From Sweltsa coloradensis (Eukaryota; Arthropoda; Insecta; Plecoptera; Chloroperlidae): 64,000 nt of DNA. Made by a program: the position numbers and the translations under genes. Location of the stretch: NCBI GenBank assembly GCA_024449915.1, contig JAMZAV010001058.1, forward strand, positions 1-64,000, written 5' to 3'. Positions 25,701-35,008 of this stretch are shown piece after piece; within the stretch, counting starts at the first letter, position 1; each line of letters begins with the position of its first letter. The notes under the pieces are model-generated. The model worked only from the letters and a program-made list of their open reading frames with translations, searched no databases and was not told the DNA's origin.

Positions 25701-28700
25701 ATACTGTAAGAAACTATAATCTTTCCTCTTTGCGTGGATGTACATAACTCTGCTCTATCACAAATATTAATGACATTTGTTTTGAGTTGAAGTGAACTCT
25801 ACATTTACACTGTTGCCAAACCTTCCAAACTGCTCATGAAAAAGCACGTAAAATCATTTTGTCCGTGGCATCAGCATAACATTTGGTATCCGACTTGCTT
25901 TGTGGCTACTGTGAGGTCACTGGGTTGTACTAGATTATACATTACTAATAAAATATCCTTTAATGTGCCAACAAAATCTTGAATGCGAAGTAAATTTAGC
26001 AACCATGGACAGGCGCGAGGTATGCGAGGATGCCACAGCTGCACACAACGTGGCTGCGTCTCACTTAGGTTGCCGCTCAGTCAGAGTACATTTGCGACAG
26101 CGCGCAAACATGGGTCCATTTAACTCATAATAGTTTGAATTTAGGAAGCGTCATCGAGCAAAGTAGAATGCCATCATCTTCTTCACAAAATTATGCATCT
26201 TGTGATGTTATTGGTTTAGATTTCTTTTGCGTGAGTCAAAAGATACGGCGAGTTACATTTTCGTACCATGCTAATTCTTATGGGCGCTGAGACCAGAGAG
26301 AACCAATTTCCTTCCCGCCTTCAAAACTTAGGTTCCCTATTGGTAGTCTTGGGGCCATTTCACGGCATGAGGCTCCGCCTCCAACAATCCCATAGTGACC
26401 AATAGAAAACTTTGTTACAAAATAAAATCAATCAAAATCACAGCTAGCTAGATCGAAATAATCGATCTCCTTATTATGAAAGCTGTGCTATTTTGTTTTT
26501 GTATTGTTGTCTTGTTGTTGTTTTTGAAAGGTAGGCTTAGATATCCAATGGCAGATAACTAGGAAAACGCTAAAGTCCCGCCGCGTTGATGGATGAGAGT
26601 TTTTGTAAGTTTTTAGTTTGCATAGGAACCACTTTTCCTTTGCAAGTGCTTTTTGAATGCATTGTAGGTGATTGTTGTCGAGTTTCTAATGTTACTTGTT
26701 ACTTGTTATTATAAACCTCAAAAAAACTTATATTAAAACCTTTATTCTAAGGATTCTGGCTAACTTTTTTAACTTTTTTTTTCAAAAGGTACTACATTAC
26801 AATAACCTTAATGTCTATGGGAAATATGAACGTTGTAGCCCCACTCGTTTGGTCAGAATCGGCCTAAATGTCACGAAAATATCGTACTAAAAATCGAAAA
26901 AAATCGTAAAAGTACGTTTATTTTATGGTTTCTGGAAACTTTTTCATTTTTTTTTCACGAGGTACTACAACACCATAACCTTAATGTCAATGTAAAATAT
27001 AATAAGCTTTGTAGCCCCACCCGTTTGGTCAGAATCGGCCCAAGTGTCACGAAAATATCGCACTAAAAATCGAAAAAATCGTAAAAGTGCGATATTCATG
27101 AGAAATATTTCTTCGATTGTACCCAAAAACGTGGCACGTCTAAGTTCAGAGATTTCGAAGGTCCCCTTCAATTTTAATCAAGATCGCTTATGCCGTTTGC
27201 CCAGAATCGTGCGAACAAACAGACCAAAAAAACAACAAACAAACAAAAAAAACATTTGAGCTAAATTTTTTGAGGGGTCAGTGAAATTGAAGTTTTCGCT
27301 TCGATATTTAATTTAAACTTGGTGTTTAATCAATTTGAAAAGGGGTTGATGCATGTATTAATACGGGTACGTAAATTTGCCGGCTGCTAGCTCACCGTGT
27401 TACATCTACAATTGCATTTACAACGTTCATCTAGATTGATCTGTCACAATTTATAACTACCAAATCAATAACAAACTGTTTTGATCGTCTCAAATCGACA
27501 AAGTTCACAAGTCACCACCAATTAATACCTCGTGGTTTGAAACGTGAAAAAACATTCGTTCCAAGTCACCGATGCGACTCGTGAACTTGTCCCCAAGACT
27601 ACCGATTTGGCGATTTTGAGTGACTTGGAGGAATTTCTCGATTCAGAACGTGTGTGAGTTGAAACGAGTGGTCTCAAGACTTGGCTTCCTGGTGAAATGT
27701 GGACTGTGGTTGGCATATGTGAGCTTGTGCTTGGCCCTACCCTGTTAAAAACCATAGGCCTAGGCCCTATTGTTCAAAATGTTTTGTTGTAAGACTGAAA
27801 CTTAAGGCTATTCATTCATTCTATTGTAAATAAAAAATGTTTCATGTACATTTTAATTTTCTTTGATTTTTTATTTTTTCTTGAAATGATTCTGAAAAAT
27901 TGGGGGTCGTGTTATATTCGAGATCGTGCTATATTTGGTCCAATACGGTACTTCATACTGACTAATAACCAGCACAAAATATAGGCCTAGAACACACTTG
28001 CCCCAGAAGTTGGAGAGCATGAAATTCAGACCCGATTTGATCGATGCCTCAACCGAAACACGGCTTACCTTTGTCAGAGTCCGAGTTATTAATCACCACC
28101 TCGTCCTTGAAGTAGTTCTTCCCCGGGATCCTTGTCGGTTGCGGGAACCTCCCGGAAGACTGGATCGTTTCACCCAGACCCTGCAAAGGCACGGAGGGAG
28201 ACAGCATGTTTGCTAGGGGTGAGTGAGCACCCTGGAAGTGGTCAACTCGTGCGGGAAGAGGCTCGCCCTGAAACATTATTGTAGAATGTATTCATTCATT
28301 TATTGAATTCAACAAATACTTGCAGCAAGGTAAATACTTGAAACATTTGAAGTTAAACGAGGAAAAGTTTCTACGCTAGAGATCCAAGTTTGTCACAAGG
28401 ATGTATTGCCACATCCCACGGGGGAAAACCGAGAATAGTTGCTTTTTGCCTATGTCAGTGGTTCCAACCAGGGTGCCGTGAACATTATTTAGGGGTGCCG
28501 CAATATTTACTGTTGGCTAAAATAAGAGAAGAAAAATCTTGTTTTTGACTAATGCATCACACAAAATTGATAAGAACAAGATGTGACGACACAAACCAAG
28601 ATTGGGCAAGAGTGAATTATAAGCAAACCAAGATAGGCTACGTTATATTCACAACAATATGATAATAAATTTGAAATCATGAGCAGTGATCATGATTTAG

Positions 28701-31700
28701 ACAAAACGTCTGTGAAAACACATTATCCACATTTGACCTTGAAGCAAAAATCTATAAATTTTAATAATGAATGAGCTGCAGAACAAATATACAGTAATAA
28801 CAACAAAAATTAACTCCCGTTTTCAATTCACAATATTGATATGTCTCAATATAATCTTGGAGGGTGATTAGTAGAGGTTGTGAAAAATGGTGATAAAGAA
28901 ATTTGCGATTTTTTTTTAAATATCCATTTTATTGCCTAAAATGTAATATTGTCGACGAATTACATCATTTAGAGATGGAAAAACCACATTTTGAAAATGC
29001 AAATTTCGCAAAATCTTGTGTAGGCCTAGGTATAGCGCAAAATAACGAACGAAATTGTATGAAACTGGTCAAAACGCGAATTAACTCGCGAAATTAAACA
29101 TTTTAGTGCTCAAAATGTGGGGGGATGGTGGAGGTGCCGGTCCAGAATTTTCGCGAATTTTGGTGGAGGTGCCAGTCCAGACCAAACATTACGCGCGCGG
29201 CAGGCGATACGTCGTTTCGTGACGTCAAAGGCTCCACGGAAATAGACCGCCAAAATAATGGCGCGTATCACGGACTCCGTGGCAATAGTTCACCAAAATA
29301 ATGGCGCGTATAAATATTTATTTTTGTCTTGGGAGTCGATTCTGAATAGATTTTTGGATCACAATGATCGATTCTAACTTATTGGAATCGATGTCATCCC
29401 TACTAAAGGACTCTTTTTTTTAGTGGATTTTTTTAAAGATGAAAACAATTTTTTTTAAGGTACGTTTTTTGACAATGTAAGTGAAATCGCAAAAAACGCG
29501 AAATTTGGGTTTATTAAAACGAAATTTGGGTTTTTGTATCACCATTTCTCATTACCTCTACTGCTTGGGGGCCCGAACGACCGATTGAGAACCACTGCCC
29601 TAAGCAGTTTACACGTAGTACGGAACATTCTCATGCCTACCTCCGGCGAGGGAATCTTGTTCTTGTAGTAATTGTTAAAGGCATCATTCATTTTCCAATC
29701 CATAGCACGCCTCTCAATCAAGGCCATAAGGTTCACCCTACAATGTGGACTGAGATTTTCGTTTTGGCACGCATTGCGAAAGATTTTGAATGCTCGGTCC
29801 AACGGAACTGGAAAAAGACAACAATTAATATTAAGAAGCTTATATTATGTGCCATGTACATGTAGGCCTAGGATTAAAGTGAAATACAGATTGTGAATAA
29901 TAGCCTACAAGCTATTTTTGGATGAGCAAAGCAAAGACTTCAATTTCACAGACCCCCCAAAAAATTTTGCCCAGGTGTTTTTTTTGTTTGTTTTTTTTTC
30001 TGTCTGTTTGTTTGTTCGCTCTCTACTGGGCAAACGGCATATGCGATCTTGATGAAAATTTGAGGGGACCTTCGAAATCTCTGAACTAAAGGCTCGTTTA
30101 CAATCACTTAGCAACACGTTAAAACATAACGTAACGTACGGTAACAGTATTGTGGTGTTTACAATCACATAACAACACGTTAAAAATTAAGCATATACAT
30201 GCCTATGTGTCAAAATTCCTATATTGACTTACCGGAGTATACTTGAGAATGCAACCAATATCGGCCCACGAGTTTTGCTTCTTAATAGAATCTTTAAAAT
30301 CATTTCTCTTCTTGTCATAAATATTAGGACACATTTGCACCAGTTCAATCAATTTACCATCATCCATGGTTCATATTGTAGGTTATGTGAGTTGTTGTTG
30401 TTTACAAACAATCACATAACAACACAACAATGGAAGACTCAGAAACGGGCTGTGATTGGCTAAATTAAGAACAAAATTAACGTAACGTACGGTAAAGTTG
30501 AGATTGGGTCAACTTCTTCTTACGTTACGTGCGTTACGTTACTTGTTATGTGATTGTAAACAACACCACTGTTTCCAATGGTTTCAACTTTCTTACGTTA
30601 TGTTTTAACGTATTGTTAAGTGATTGTAAACGAGCCTTAAGAGGTGCCAAGTTTTTGGGTACAATCGAAGAAATATTTCTCATGAATATCGTACTTTTAC
30701 GATTTTTTTTAAAATTTTGGTGCGATATTTTCGTGCCATTTGGGCTGATTCTGACCAAACGGGTGGGGCTACAACGTTAATATTATACATGGACATTAAG
30801 GTTATGGTGATGTAGCCTAGTACCTTTTGAAAGAAAAAGTTGAAAAAGTGAGTCAGAATCCATAGAAATAAAGCTTTTAATCACCGCCTGCTCGAATGGG
30901 ATGGACCCAAATAGACTGCCTGTTTTGTGAGTCATTTTCCCATGTTAAATAATTGACCAACAAAAGACAGAGCTTTGTAAGAATTCCGCAAGAAAGCGCC
31001 AGCTACGGCGCCTCTTTGCGCCAAACAATTTGAAGTTGCAAAGAAGCTCCAACTAAAACCTTTATCTAAGATCTCTGGTTGTCTGTGTGTTTTAACTGTT
31101 TTGATCTGTTTGTGTGTGTGTGAATGTGTGTCGGTAAACAAAACCTGACATGTTTCTTCATATACTCAACAGAGCGTGCTAGTTACGGCGCAAAAATCTT
31201 CTTTCATCGACTGTGATTAGGACCAAAATGTTGGCTCACAAAACAGGCAGTCTATTTGGGTTCATCCCATTCGAGCAGGCGGTGCTTTTAATATAGGCCT
31301 AAGTTTTTTACGGTAAATAATAACAATTGACAAGTCAATAGAAACTTGACAACAATCACCTACAATGCGTAGACAGCAAAGCAAAGCACTTGCAAAAGTA
31401 AAGATATCCCACGCAAACTAAAAACTTTAAAAAAGCTCATCCATCAACGTGACTAAAAAAAGCGTTTGCGAAGCTTCCTAGTTAGTTTTAATGTAGGACT
31501 ATACCAAATGTGACTTGTTTCCAAGTTAACTAGGCTACTTTATGTGAAATTCAGTTGAAATTAAAATTGATTTTTTATCCTTCGGACCGATGTGTCTAGG
31601 CCTACATTGACTACAGTGCCGTTCAAGGTGGCCAACTGAAGTAGGACCTCAGCCGATAGTGATAATGATAGATAATATACTATAAAAATGCCAAAGTCGT

Positions 31701-32612
31701 AGTTAGACGAGTGAGTGAGCCATGTGTTGAGCACCCGGTAACATTCCCTTTCATCCCCCTCCCTACTTAAGGCTGGATCAAGTAAGCATGGGTCTTTCCT
31801 CCCTAGCCTATCATAGACTAGAGTGGCGCATTATGGCCTTACAGTTAACGAGCCCTTCTCAGTTCAGTCCATGTCTTTTATTTAAAGGACATCACAACCC
31901 TAGGATTTCTCGGGAATGTAAATAATAAAATAACCAATGTTTTTCATGAATTATGCAGAAAACTAGAAGTCGCTACCTAGTAGTTACGACACACGATTTA
32001 ATTTCGATAATAATAGTGGATGCGCCCGCAGCCGCTAATAGTGACGTAGACATTGCGCACTCTTCACGTCCTTGCCGACAGCCAATATTTGACAAGCGTG
32101 GTAAAGAACTATCTCTGTAGGTAGCCGAAGATATAGGCCCTAGTGTTTAGACAAAAACAAAAAGGAACTATCATGTTCCATGGGCTTTCTTCTACAAGCT
32201 AATCAAATGTCAAATGCGCTTGTCAAATGTTTGGCCGTCGGCAAGGAGTCAGGACGTGAAGAGTGCGCAATGCCTACAGTAGGTACTTTTGGCTGCGCGC
32301 GCATCCACTATTATTATTGTTATTAAATCATGTGTCGTTACTTACTGAATTACTAGGAACTAGTTTTCTGCATAATTTGTTAGGCTACTCACCCTGATAA
32401 GCTTCTTCGATGATGTGTGCATAGTTGGGTAGAGAATGTGCCAATACCGTCAAATTCAGGAGAAGAATGTCATCAAAATTGCCATTGTTCAACGAAGTTG
32501 CAGTAAATTCTAGTCGTGACATTGTATTTTCAAGAGCTTCCCAAGTTTCTGCTGATTTCCCAATGAGCTTGGGGTTCTTGGAATTCCTCGAGACGCCCAT
32601 AGTCGTAGCCAT
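12930..32612 (-). CDS. mxt: Mextli-like eIF4E-binding protein, complete gene, 10 coding exons
   Basis: Ten exons join in consistent phase (220, 167, 199, 72, 61, 134, 131, 102, 175 and 794 bases) to give 2055 bases, a 684-residue protein. Residues 1-129 look like the helical repeats of a MIF4G domain (for example LMALIERRAMDWKM). Residues about 185-250 form a KH domain with GxxG loop G198-I-K-G201, followed by ERLVQITGP and DTIRRNASP. Y428-SREM-M433-Y434 fits the eIF4E-binding pattern YxxxxL-hydrophobic with Met for Leu; a second candidate is Y614-PQSF-M619-F620. MIF4G plus KH plus 4E motif is the architecture of Drosophila Mextli, a cytoplasmic factor that binds eIF4E and promotes translation. 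The order and spacing were seen in the sequence; the name rests on domain order and on KH-region wording as I remember it. All splice sites are GT/AG. The tail after residue 435 is Pro/Ser-rich and probably disordered. An alternative would be another KH translation regulator, which I think less likely. Confidence 0.8.
13800..14549 (+). mobile_element. Helitron-like element, copy 2 (inverted partner of copy 3)
   Basis: Starts TTGGATGAGCGTAGCGAGCG immediately left of 13809 and ends AACGCGGCAGGACTTAAGCG TTTTCCTAG with T after it. Internal 60-bp modules rich in TTTTACGATTTTT and CATTACAATCGGATAAAGC repeat. It sits 76 bases inside the last mxt intron, near the last-exon acceptor. Confidence 0.65.
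14800..15560 (-). mobile_element. Helitron-like element, copy 3 (inverted partner of copy 2)
   Basis: Opposite orientation to copy 2 and separated from it by 250 bases; together they form a 1.7-kb imperfect inverted repeat in an mxt intron. Its subterminal block has the motif GCTTCGCTCGCTACGCTC extended by one extra CGCTACGCT unit, showing slippage inside the array. Ends CTAG on the minus strand with T flank. Confidence 0.65.
16284..17195. mobile_element. Pogo/Tigger-like non-autonomous element
   Basis: Ends CAGTAAGATCTCTCTTATCC and GGATAAGAGAGATCTTACTG, a 24-bp inverted repeat of the CAGT type. TA lies on the left, TT on the right. Interior has a run of TAGGCCTA and a GC-rich centre. It interrupts the GGTACGTCTGTTACC cluster, so it arrived later or independently. 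Confidence 0.65.
16555..16630. repeat. TAGGCCTA-rich tract (one of several)
   Basis: Runs of (AGGCCT)n with few interruptions. Similar tracts lie at about 22560-22940, 34360-34470, 34550-34700, 35090-35220, 47560-47900, 59930-60000 and 62795-62910. Single TAGGCCTA or TAGGCCTAC words are scattered everywhere except exons. Confidence 0.8.
18728..18902 (-). CDS. mxt: mxt coding exon 9
   Basis: Acceptor CTTGTTTAG, donor GTCAGT. Fifty-eight codons, VYPCEVKQTVTRQPLFPEAP through NRRAFFGQTNTEKEKASTP, leaving one base. Its 5' part (first 58 bases) plus acceptor and upstream intron is duplicated immediately to the right. Confidence 0.78.
18845..19020. repeat. 88-bp exact-type tandem duplication across the mxt exon 9 acceptor
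   Basis: 18845-18932 and 18933-19020 are identical but for one base (C to T in the middle of the coding part). The unit spans 58 exon bases, the splice acceptor and 30 intron bases. Near identity means the event is very recent or is an assembly or allele artefact. Confidence 0.92.
18931..18990 (-). CDS. mxt: Candidate duplicated 60-base mxt mini-exon
   Basis: The right-hand copy of an 88-bp tandem duplication keeps the splice acceptor (TTGTTTAG) and the first 19 codons of exon 9, and the duplication junction creates CAG followed by GTAAAC, a usable donor. The result is a 20-codon phase 0/0 cassette that would insert 20 residues between exons 8 and 9 in frame. The coding difference from exon 9 is one silent base (ACG to ACA). 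Use of this exon is inferred only. Confidence 0.4.
20058..20159 (-). CDS. mxt: mxt coding exon 8
   Basis: A 102-base, phase 0/0 exon with acceptor TGTTATAG and donor GTAGGG. Encodes ESKILLERHFGDRNLNNQF and DDVFFHEDQFIPEDK, acidic and aromatic. Being a multiple of three and phase-symmetric it could be skipped without changing frame; whether that happens cannot be seen here. Confidence 0.75.
20449..20579 (-). CDS. mxt: mxt coding exon 7
   Basis: Acceptor TTACACAG, donor GTAAGTC, phase 1 in and phase 0 out. Encodes GHPQSSHRLQHSFSTNDASP and then YKHTVTVGPHTIKLTGTNYD, a short conserved-looking beta-rich segment after the KH domain. No named domain recognised. Confidence 0.75.
20960..21031 (-). 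repeat. tRNA-like sequence with intact B box
   Basis: On the minus strand, GGCTCGTTGGTC opens a tRNA-like head and GGTTCGATTCC is a perfect B box in a T arm-like CAGGGTTCGATTCCCG. The A box is degenerate. It lies at the end of an older repeat shared with 36.1-37.1 kb, inside the intron between mxt exons 6 and 7, so a SINE-type origin is likely. Confidence 0.4.
21083..21216 (-). CDS. mxt: mxt coding exon 6 (end of KH domain, Ser-rich linker)
   Basis: Acceptor CTTCCGCAG, donor GTATGC. Begins KVHLMGDTIRRNASP, the last KH helix, followed by a Ser-rich stretch (SSSIFNSSASEESS) likely to be unstructured and phosphorylatable. The exon is GC-rich compared with its surroundings, as expected for real coding sequence. 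Confidence 0.82.
21341..21401 (-). CDS. mxt: mxt coding exon 5 (KH beta strand)
   Basis: A 61-base exon, acceptor TAATTACAG, donor GTAAGTG. Encodes TPGVKERLVQITGPNETKI, the ERxVxITGP strand-turn that is a hallmark of KH domains. The following intron is only 124 bases, the shortest in the gene. Confidence 0.85.
22134..23131. mobile_element. hAT-like element with TATTCGAA subterminal words
   Basis: Ends TAGGGGTGTGCGAATATTCG and ATTCGCACACCCCCA; flanking eight bases GGTGCAAC and GGTGAAAC match at 7 of 8. Many TATTCGA/TTCGAAT words lie next to both ends. The right half holds a dense TAGGCCTA tract. Frame 22275-22592 is not recognisable. Confidence 0.75.
23782..23853 (-). CDS. mxt: mxt coding exon 4 (KH GxxG loop)
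   Basis: A 72-base exon with acceptor TTGTTTAG and donor GTAAAC. It encodes MGIKGRRVHMIEELSE and TIISFQR: the G-I-K-G loop followed by the KH helix that contacts RNA. Phase fits both neighbours exactly, which is strong support for so short an exon. Confidence 0.82.
24319..24768. mobile_element. Foldback element with about 170-base arms
   Basis: AAATCATTGGAC at the left is mirrored by GTCCAATGATTT at the right, and the match continues through ATATTTATTTTAATGTGATA and CAGACAGGACAAAAAACATT to the centre. Non-coding. Lies in the intron between mxt exons 3 and 4. Confidence 0.75.
25401..25559 (+). pseudogene. Acidic C-terminal remnant, possibly of the element's transposase
   Basis: An ATG opens MDGTEDVLWEEVGEVETADE, continues DNSSSDQESDWRPSLETTR and stops after 52 codons. 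Highly acidic Ser-rich tails like this occur at the ends of pogo/Tigger and similar transposases. Part of it (SLETTRF) reappears inverted at 27640-27700. No catalytic region is present. Confidence 0.3.
25582..26337. mobile_element. 756-bp TA-flanked element with GGGAACCTAAG termini, copy 1
   Basis: Ends GGGAACCTAAGTGGGC and CTTCAAAACTTAGGTTCCC with TA either side. Contains ACCCGACCACGGACCGGAAT and CATCATCTTCTTCACAAAAT. It has exactly the same length as the copy at 37293-38048. No long open frame. Confidence 0.75.
26558..27303 (-). mobile_element. Helitron-like element, diverged copy 4
   Basis: Has the ACTAGGAAAACGC terminus and CCGCGTTGATGGATGAG, and a related middle (AGTTCAGAGATTTCGAAGG; CAGAATCGGCC) repeated twice. 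The other end is worn: GAAATTGAAGTTTTCGCTTCG replaces the usual GGAATCTTCGCTTCGCTCG. It lies within the composite element at 25029-27948. Confidence 0.5.
28069..28267 (-). CDS. mxt: mxt coding exon 3 (linker and start of KH domain)
   Basis: Acceptor ATGTTTCAG. Sixty-six codons beginning GEPLPARVDHF; a Pro/Ser/Gly-rich linker gives way to KNYFKDEVVINNSDSDK, the first strand of the KH domain. Donor GTAAGC, leaving one base (G) that completes Val with TG of the next exon. Confidence 0.8.
28874..29558. mobile_element. Inverted-repeat element, GAGGTA termini, intact copy
   Basis: Ends GAGGTTGTGAAAAATGGTGA and TCACCATTTCTCATTACCTC with TA either side. Contains the recognisable core GTGGAGGTGCCGGTCCAGAA and TCACAATGATCGATTCT. 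Two further copies occur at 50290-51715 and around 62125-63218, each broken by later insertions. Confidence 0.7.
29641..29807 (-). CDS. mxt: mxt coding exon 2 (MIF4G-like helices)
   Basis: Acceptor TTTTTCCAG; the exon supplies TT to complete a Val codon, then reads PLDRAFKIFRNACQNENLS and LMALIERRAMDWKM, typical amphipathic helices of MIF4G-like folds. It ends PSPE at donor GTAGGC, phase 0. Right-hand neighbours in the intron are a foldback/Helitron complex; left-hand is the GAGGTA inverted-repeat element. Confidence 0.8.
30090..30637. mobile_element. Harbinger-like inverted-repeat element
   Basis: Long termini AGGCTCGTTTACAATCACTT mirrored at the right end, with TAA on both sides. A three-base TAA/TTA duplication is typical of PIF/Harbinger. 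ACAATCACATAACAACAC recurs several times inside. Inserted in Helitron-like copy 5. Confidence 0.7.
30882..31284. mobile_element. hAT-type MITE with CACCGCCTGCTCG termini
   Basis: Termini CACCGCCTGCTCGAATGGGA are mirrored over about 50 bases, and CTTTTAAT is duplicated on both sides (8 of 8), the mark of hAT-type insertion. Non-coding. Inserted in Helitron-like copy 5. Confidence 0.8.
31949..32377. mobile_element. Foldback element next to the mxt exon 1 donor
   Basis: AATTATGCAGAAAACTAG at the left is mirrored at the right; arms also share TTGCGCACTCTTCACGTCC and TTGCCGACAGCC. The right end stops 16 bases short of the exon 1 splice site, so a hairpin in the pre-mRNA would form close to the donor. 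Confidence 0.7.
32393..32612 (-). CDS. mxt: mxt coding exon 1 (start codon, MIF4G-like N-terminus)
   Basis: The ATG at 32610-32612 opens MATTMGVSRNSKNP and is the first Met after an in-frame-neutral splice acceptor (polypyrimidine tract plus AG, exon beginning about 32620), so at least one non-coding 5' exon probably lies further right. The exon reads 73 codons through helical sequence such as DILLLNLTVLAHSLP and ends CAGG at the donor GTGAGT. It leaves phase 1. A foldback element begins only 16 bases into the following intron. Confidence 0.8.
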
Positions 32613-33956
32613 TTTTATACCTAAAAATTGTATTACGTAAATGCTGGTTGACCAAATATTAATTTACGTGGATCCCACATGAAATGATTACAAAACAGCC
32701 TAATAACATAACAATCATGTAATGCAGCCAAGTCGCCAACATACCAGTAGGCTACTTGTAACTGTAGGCCCTACACCTTTCTTTAACCCCTTTTTAAAGT
32801 AACTTCATACACTGATTAGCTTACGGCTACTAGATCTCGGCAATATAGAAACAGACGTGTAGCTGGTTTTAAATTTTAAATATATGACCACCCACCCGAC
32901 AAAGGTGGATACACATAAAAACATAATCCTCCGCCGCCCCCAAGGGCCACAGAAAGTCCAGCGTGAAGAAGGCGACCACGGCCAAGCCCGCCGTCGCCAA
33001 GAAGGCCTCCGTCGGAGTTGCCGCCGTGCGGTCTCCGTCCACGCTGTCTAGCCACAGGGCGTTCCCTCCCGGTGACGACGCCCTAGTTCGACGTGGGTAC
33101 GTTGCAAACGCGTGCGGTCTTTTGCACCGTACCAAGTAGGCAACGGTGGTACGATTGGCGTCGCCACTTAGTTTTAACGAGTAGTGCGTAAGCGAGCCGG
33201 TACACATAGAAATATTTAAGCACAAAGAATTTAGGCTAAGATATGTCAGTTGTCTTCTAAGTTCTTTGCAGAGTGAACAGAGAGAAATTTGATTAAAGAA
33301 GGATTTGAAGGTTATAATAAAGATTTTTTTTTCTCCTATGCCGAAAGCTTGATTCTTCAATCATTTTTCTTCCTAGCTATCCAAAATGATAGCCAGTGGC
33401 ATTCGTGAAAGTCGTCTTTGCTCTAGGGCCTCCTGCCACCAGTCCAGGGGGTACGTGGTCCTGACTTGTAGGTCATTGCAGTGGACCGGACGTGCGACTT
33501 CTCCACCCACAATTATTATTAATACGTAATATAATTTTTCCAATTAGCCTAGGCCTAATGTTGATAATTTATCAACAATGATAATTATGCAAATAATGCT
33601 CCAAGTCCTGCCAACTTTATATATTTATTACAGAAGCGTAGTTGACTGTAGTAGTCAAGCCTTTCAAAGTAACTTAGGCCTAGATGTTAGTTTGACTCTT
33701 TCTTACCTACGTAAGCAATAGGCCTAAGCAAGGTTTTGTCGTAAAGTTGAAAATTGTTCAACGTTCTTACGCATTAAAACAGTGTCTTGCGTTATAACTA
33801 GGCCTATGTCTTAAAACTAGTGCATTTGTGAACGCTTGTACGTGTTTCCTATGTTCCAACATTACGACAACGCGTTGAAACCTTATGCTTATGTCTTACG
33901 TTTATATGAGGATCCACCTTTACCCAAAGTGATTTGGAAGTTTTATTTCGATCGTC
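32613..33956. other. Upstream region of mxt, with two unrecognised frames
   Basis: A splice acceptor at about 32621 precedes the mxt start, so upstream non-coding exons probably exist, but I cannot place them. A GC-rich patch at 32925-33145 reads on the plus strand as a Lys/Ala-rich frame (GHRKSSVKKATTAKPAVAKK) recalling a linker-histone tail, and on the minus strand as an open frame too. A minus-strand frame ending at 33373 contains TYPLDWWQEALEQRR. Neither has a start or partner domain that I can support. Confidence 0.3.
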
Positions 33957-34168
33957 GGTACTTGTTCATTATAGCCCCCCCCCCCCCCCCCCAATAGTGA
34001 AAAGTAGATTAGGGGGGTTGGGGGGGGGGCGTGCGCGAAGCACCGTGGGAGGGGAGCATGAAGTGCGTTGCCGTGATCAGCTAGGCCCCCCCACGGCGCT
34101 TCGGGCCCCCTCCCCCCAACCTACTTTTCATTTTTATGGGGGAGGGGTCCCGTTAATGAACAAGTACC
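33957..34168. mobile_element. hAT-type MITE, GGTACTTGTTCATTA termini, copy 1
   Basis: GGTACTTGTTCATTA is mirrored at the right end and CGATCGTC is duplicated exactly on both sides. Interior is G/C homopolymer-rich, including 16 C in a row. Related copy at 57024-57199. Confidence 0.85.
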
Positions 34169-34746
34169 CGATCGTCTCCCTAGGCCGACATTTTTAGTAA
34201 TAAAAACGAGAACGGGTGTGGTATTTTCGTTACAAGATTTCATTTTCGTTCTGCCTCAATCGGGACCCTTCGTTCATTGCTTCTGACGTCACCATGGTTG
34301 ATGACGTCAAAATGAGAATAAGAATAAGCCAAGTTTTTAAGCAATCGGACACGTCCTTACGGTCCTTACCCCTAGGCCCTACCAGTAGGCCTAGCCCTAG
34401 GCCTAGGTGGTCTATCGCACGAAGCTCATTGGCCCCGAGGCCTAGCCTTAATTCAGCTAATGCGATTGTTTGAAAATGGTTGTCACCCAATAATCAAAGA
34501 AAAGGATTGAAAAACAAAAAATCTCAGGTTTGAAGTCTACTTAGGTCAGGTGTAGGGCCTGTCCTTGGCCTAGCCCTAGGCCAACAGGTCTCGACTTGCC
34601 TTATCGAGAGCTAAGAAAGTTTAACGTCACACAGTCGTAAACAGTCACAAACACACAGTCGTTGACTAGCTAGGCTAGGGCTAGGCCTAGGGCCTAGATC
34701 CTATTAGCCTGTAACAATTGCATTCGATTAGGTATGTCGCCTTTTC

Positions 34747-35008
34747 GGTACTTCTTCGGCTAGGGGGGTCCAACGTTTATACACTGTAACGGAAAGGATT
34801 TCGGGTGCGCTCTTATCGATTATATCCTAGAACTAGTGCGGCGCACTGTAGCCAGGGGAAAGTTCGGCTAACCTAACGAAAGTATAGGCCTACGTTTAAC
34901 ATAAGTAGTAACAAGGATATATAGCAGTGTTAACAAGGTGTATAAAAGTTGGCCATTCTTAACCGAAACAGTGCCAAAAGTTGGACCCCCCCTAGCCGAA
35001 GAAGTGCC
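34747..35008. mobile_element. hAT-like MITE, GGTACTTCTTCGGC termini
   Basis: GGTACTTCTTCGGCTAGGGG is mirrored at the right with one change; flanking GCCTTTTC and TGCTTTTC match at 6 of 8. Lies among TAGGCCTA tracts. Non-coding. Confidence 0.6.

Larger units (their letters stand above)
25029..27948. mobile_element. TA-flanked CCGTATYGGACC element, long composite copy
   Basis: Same termini as the 10400 copy, TA on both sides. It holds a short acidic frame (25401-25559), a 756-bp GGGAACC element and a Helitron-like element. Its length comes mainly from these later insertions. The intron between mxt exons 3 and 4 contains it entirely. Confidence 0.6.
29918..31481 (+). mobile_element. Helitron-like element, diverged copy 5, carrying two insertions
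   Basis: Starts TTGGATGAGCAAAGCAAAG and ends AGCTTCCTAG with T after it. It belongs to the same subfamily as copy 4. It is split by an inverted-repeat element at 30090-30637 and an hAT-type element at 30882-31284, so it is the oldest of the three insertions. Sits in the first coding intron of mxt. Confidence 0.55.

Noticed and set aside
32869..33360. A 163-codon minus-strand frame as a membrane protein
   Set aside because: The hydrophobic part is the reverse of the Lys/Ala-rich plus-strand frame, and the rest is AT-rich; no family resemblance.
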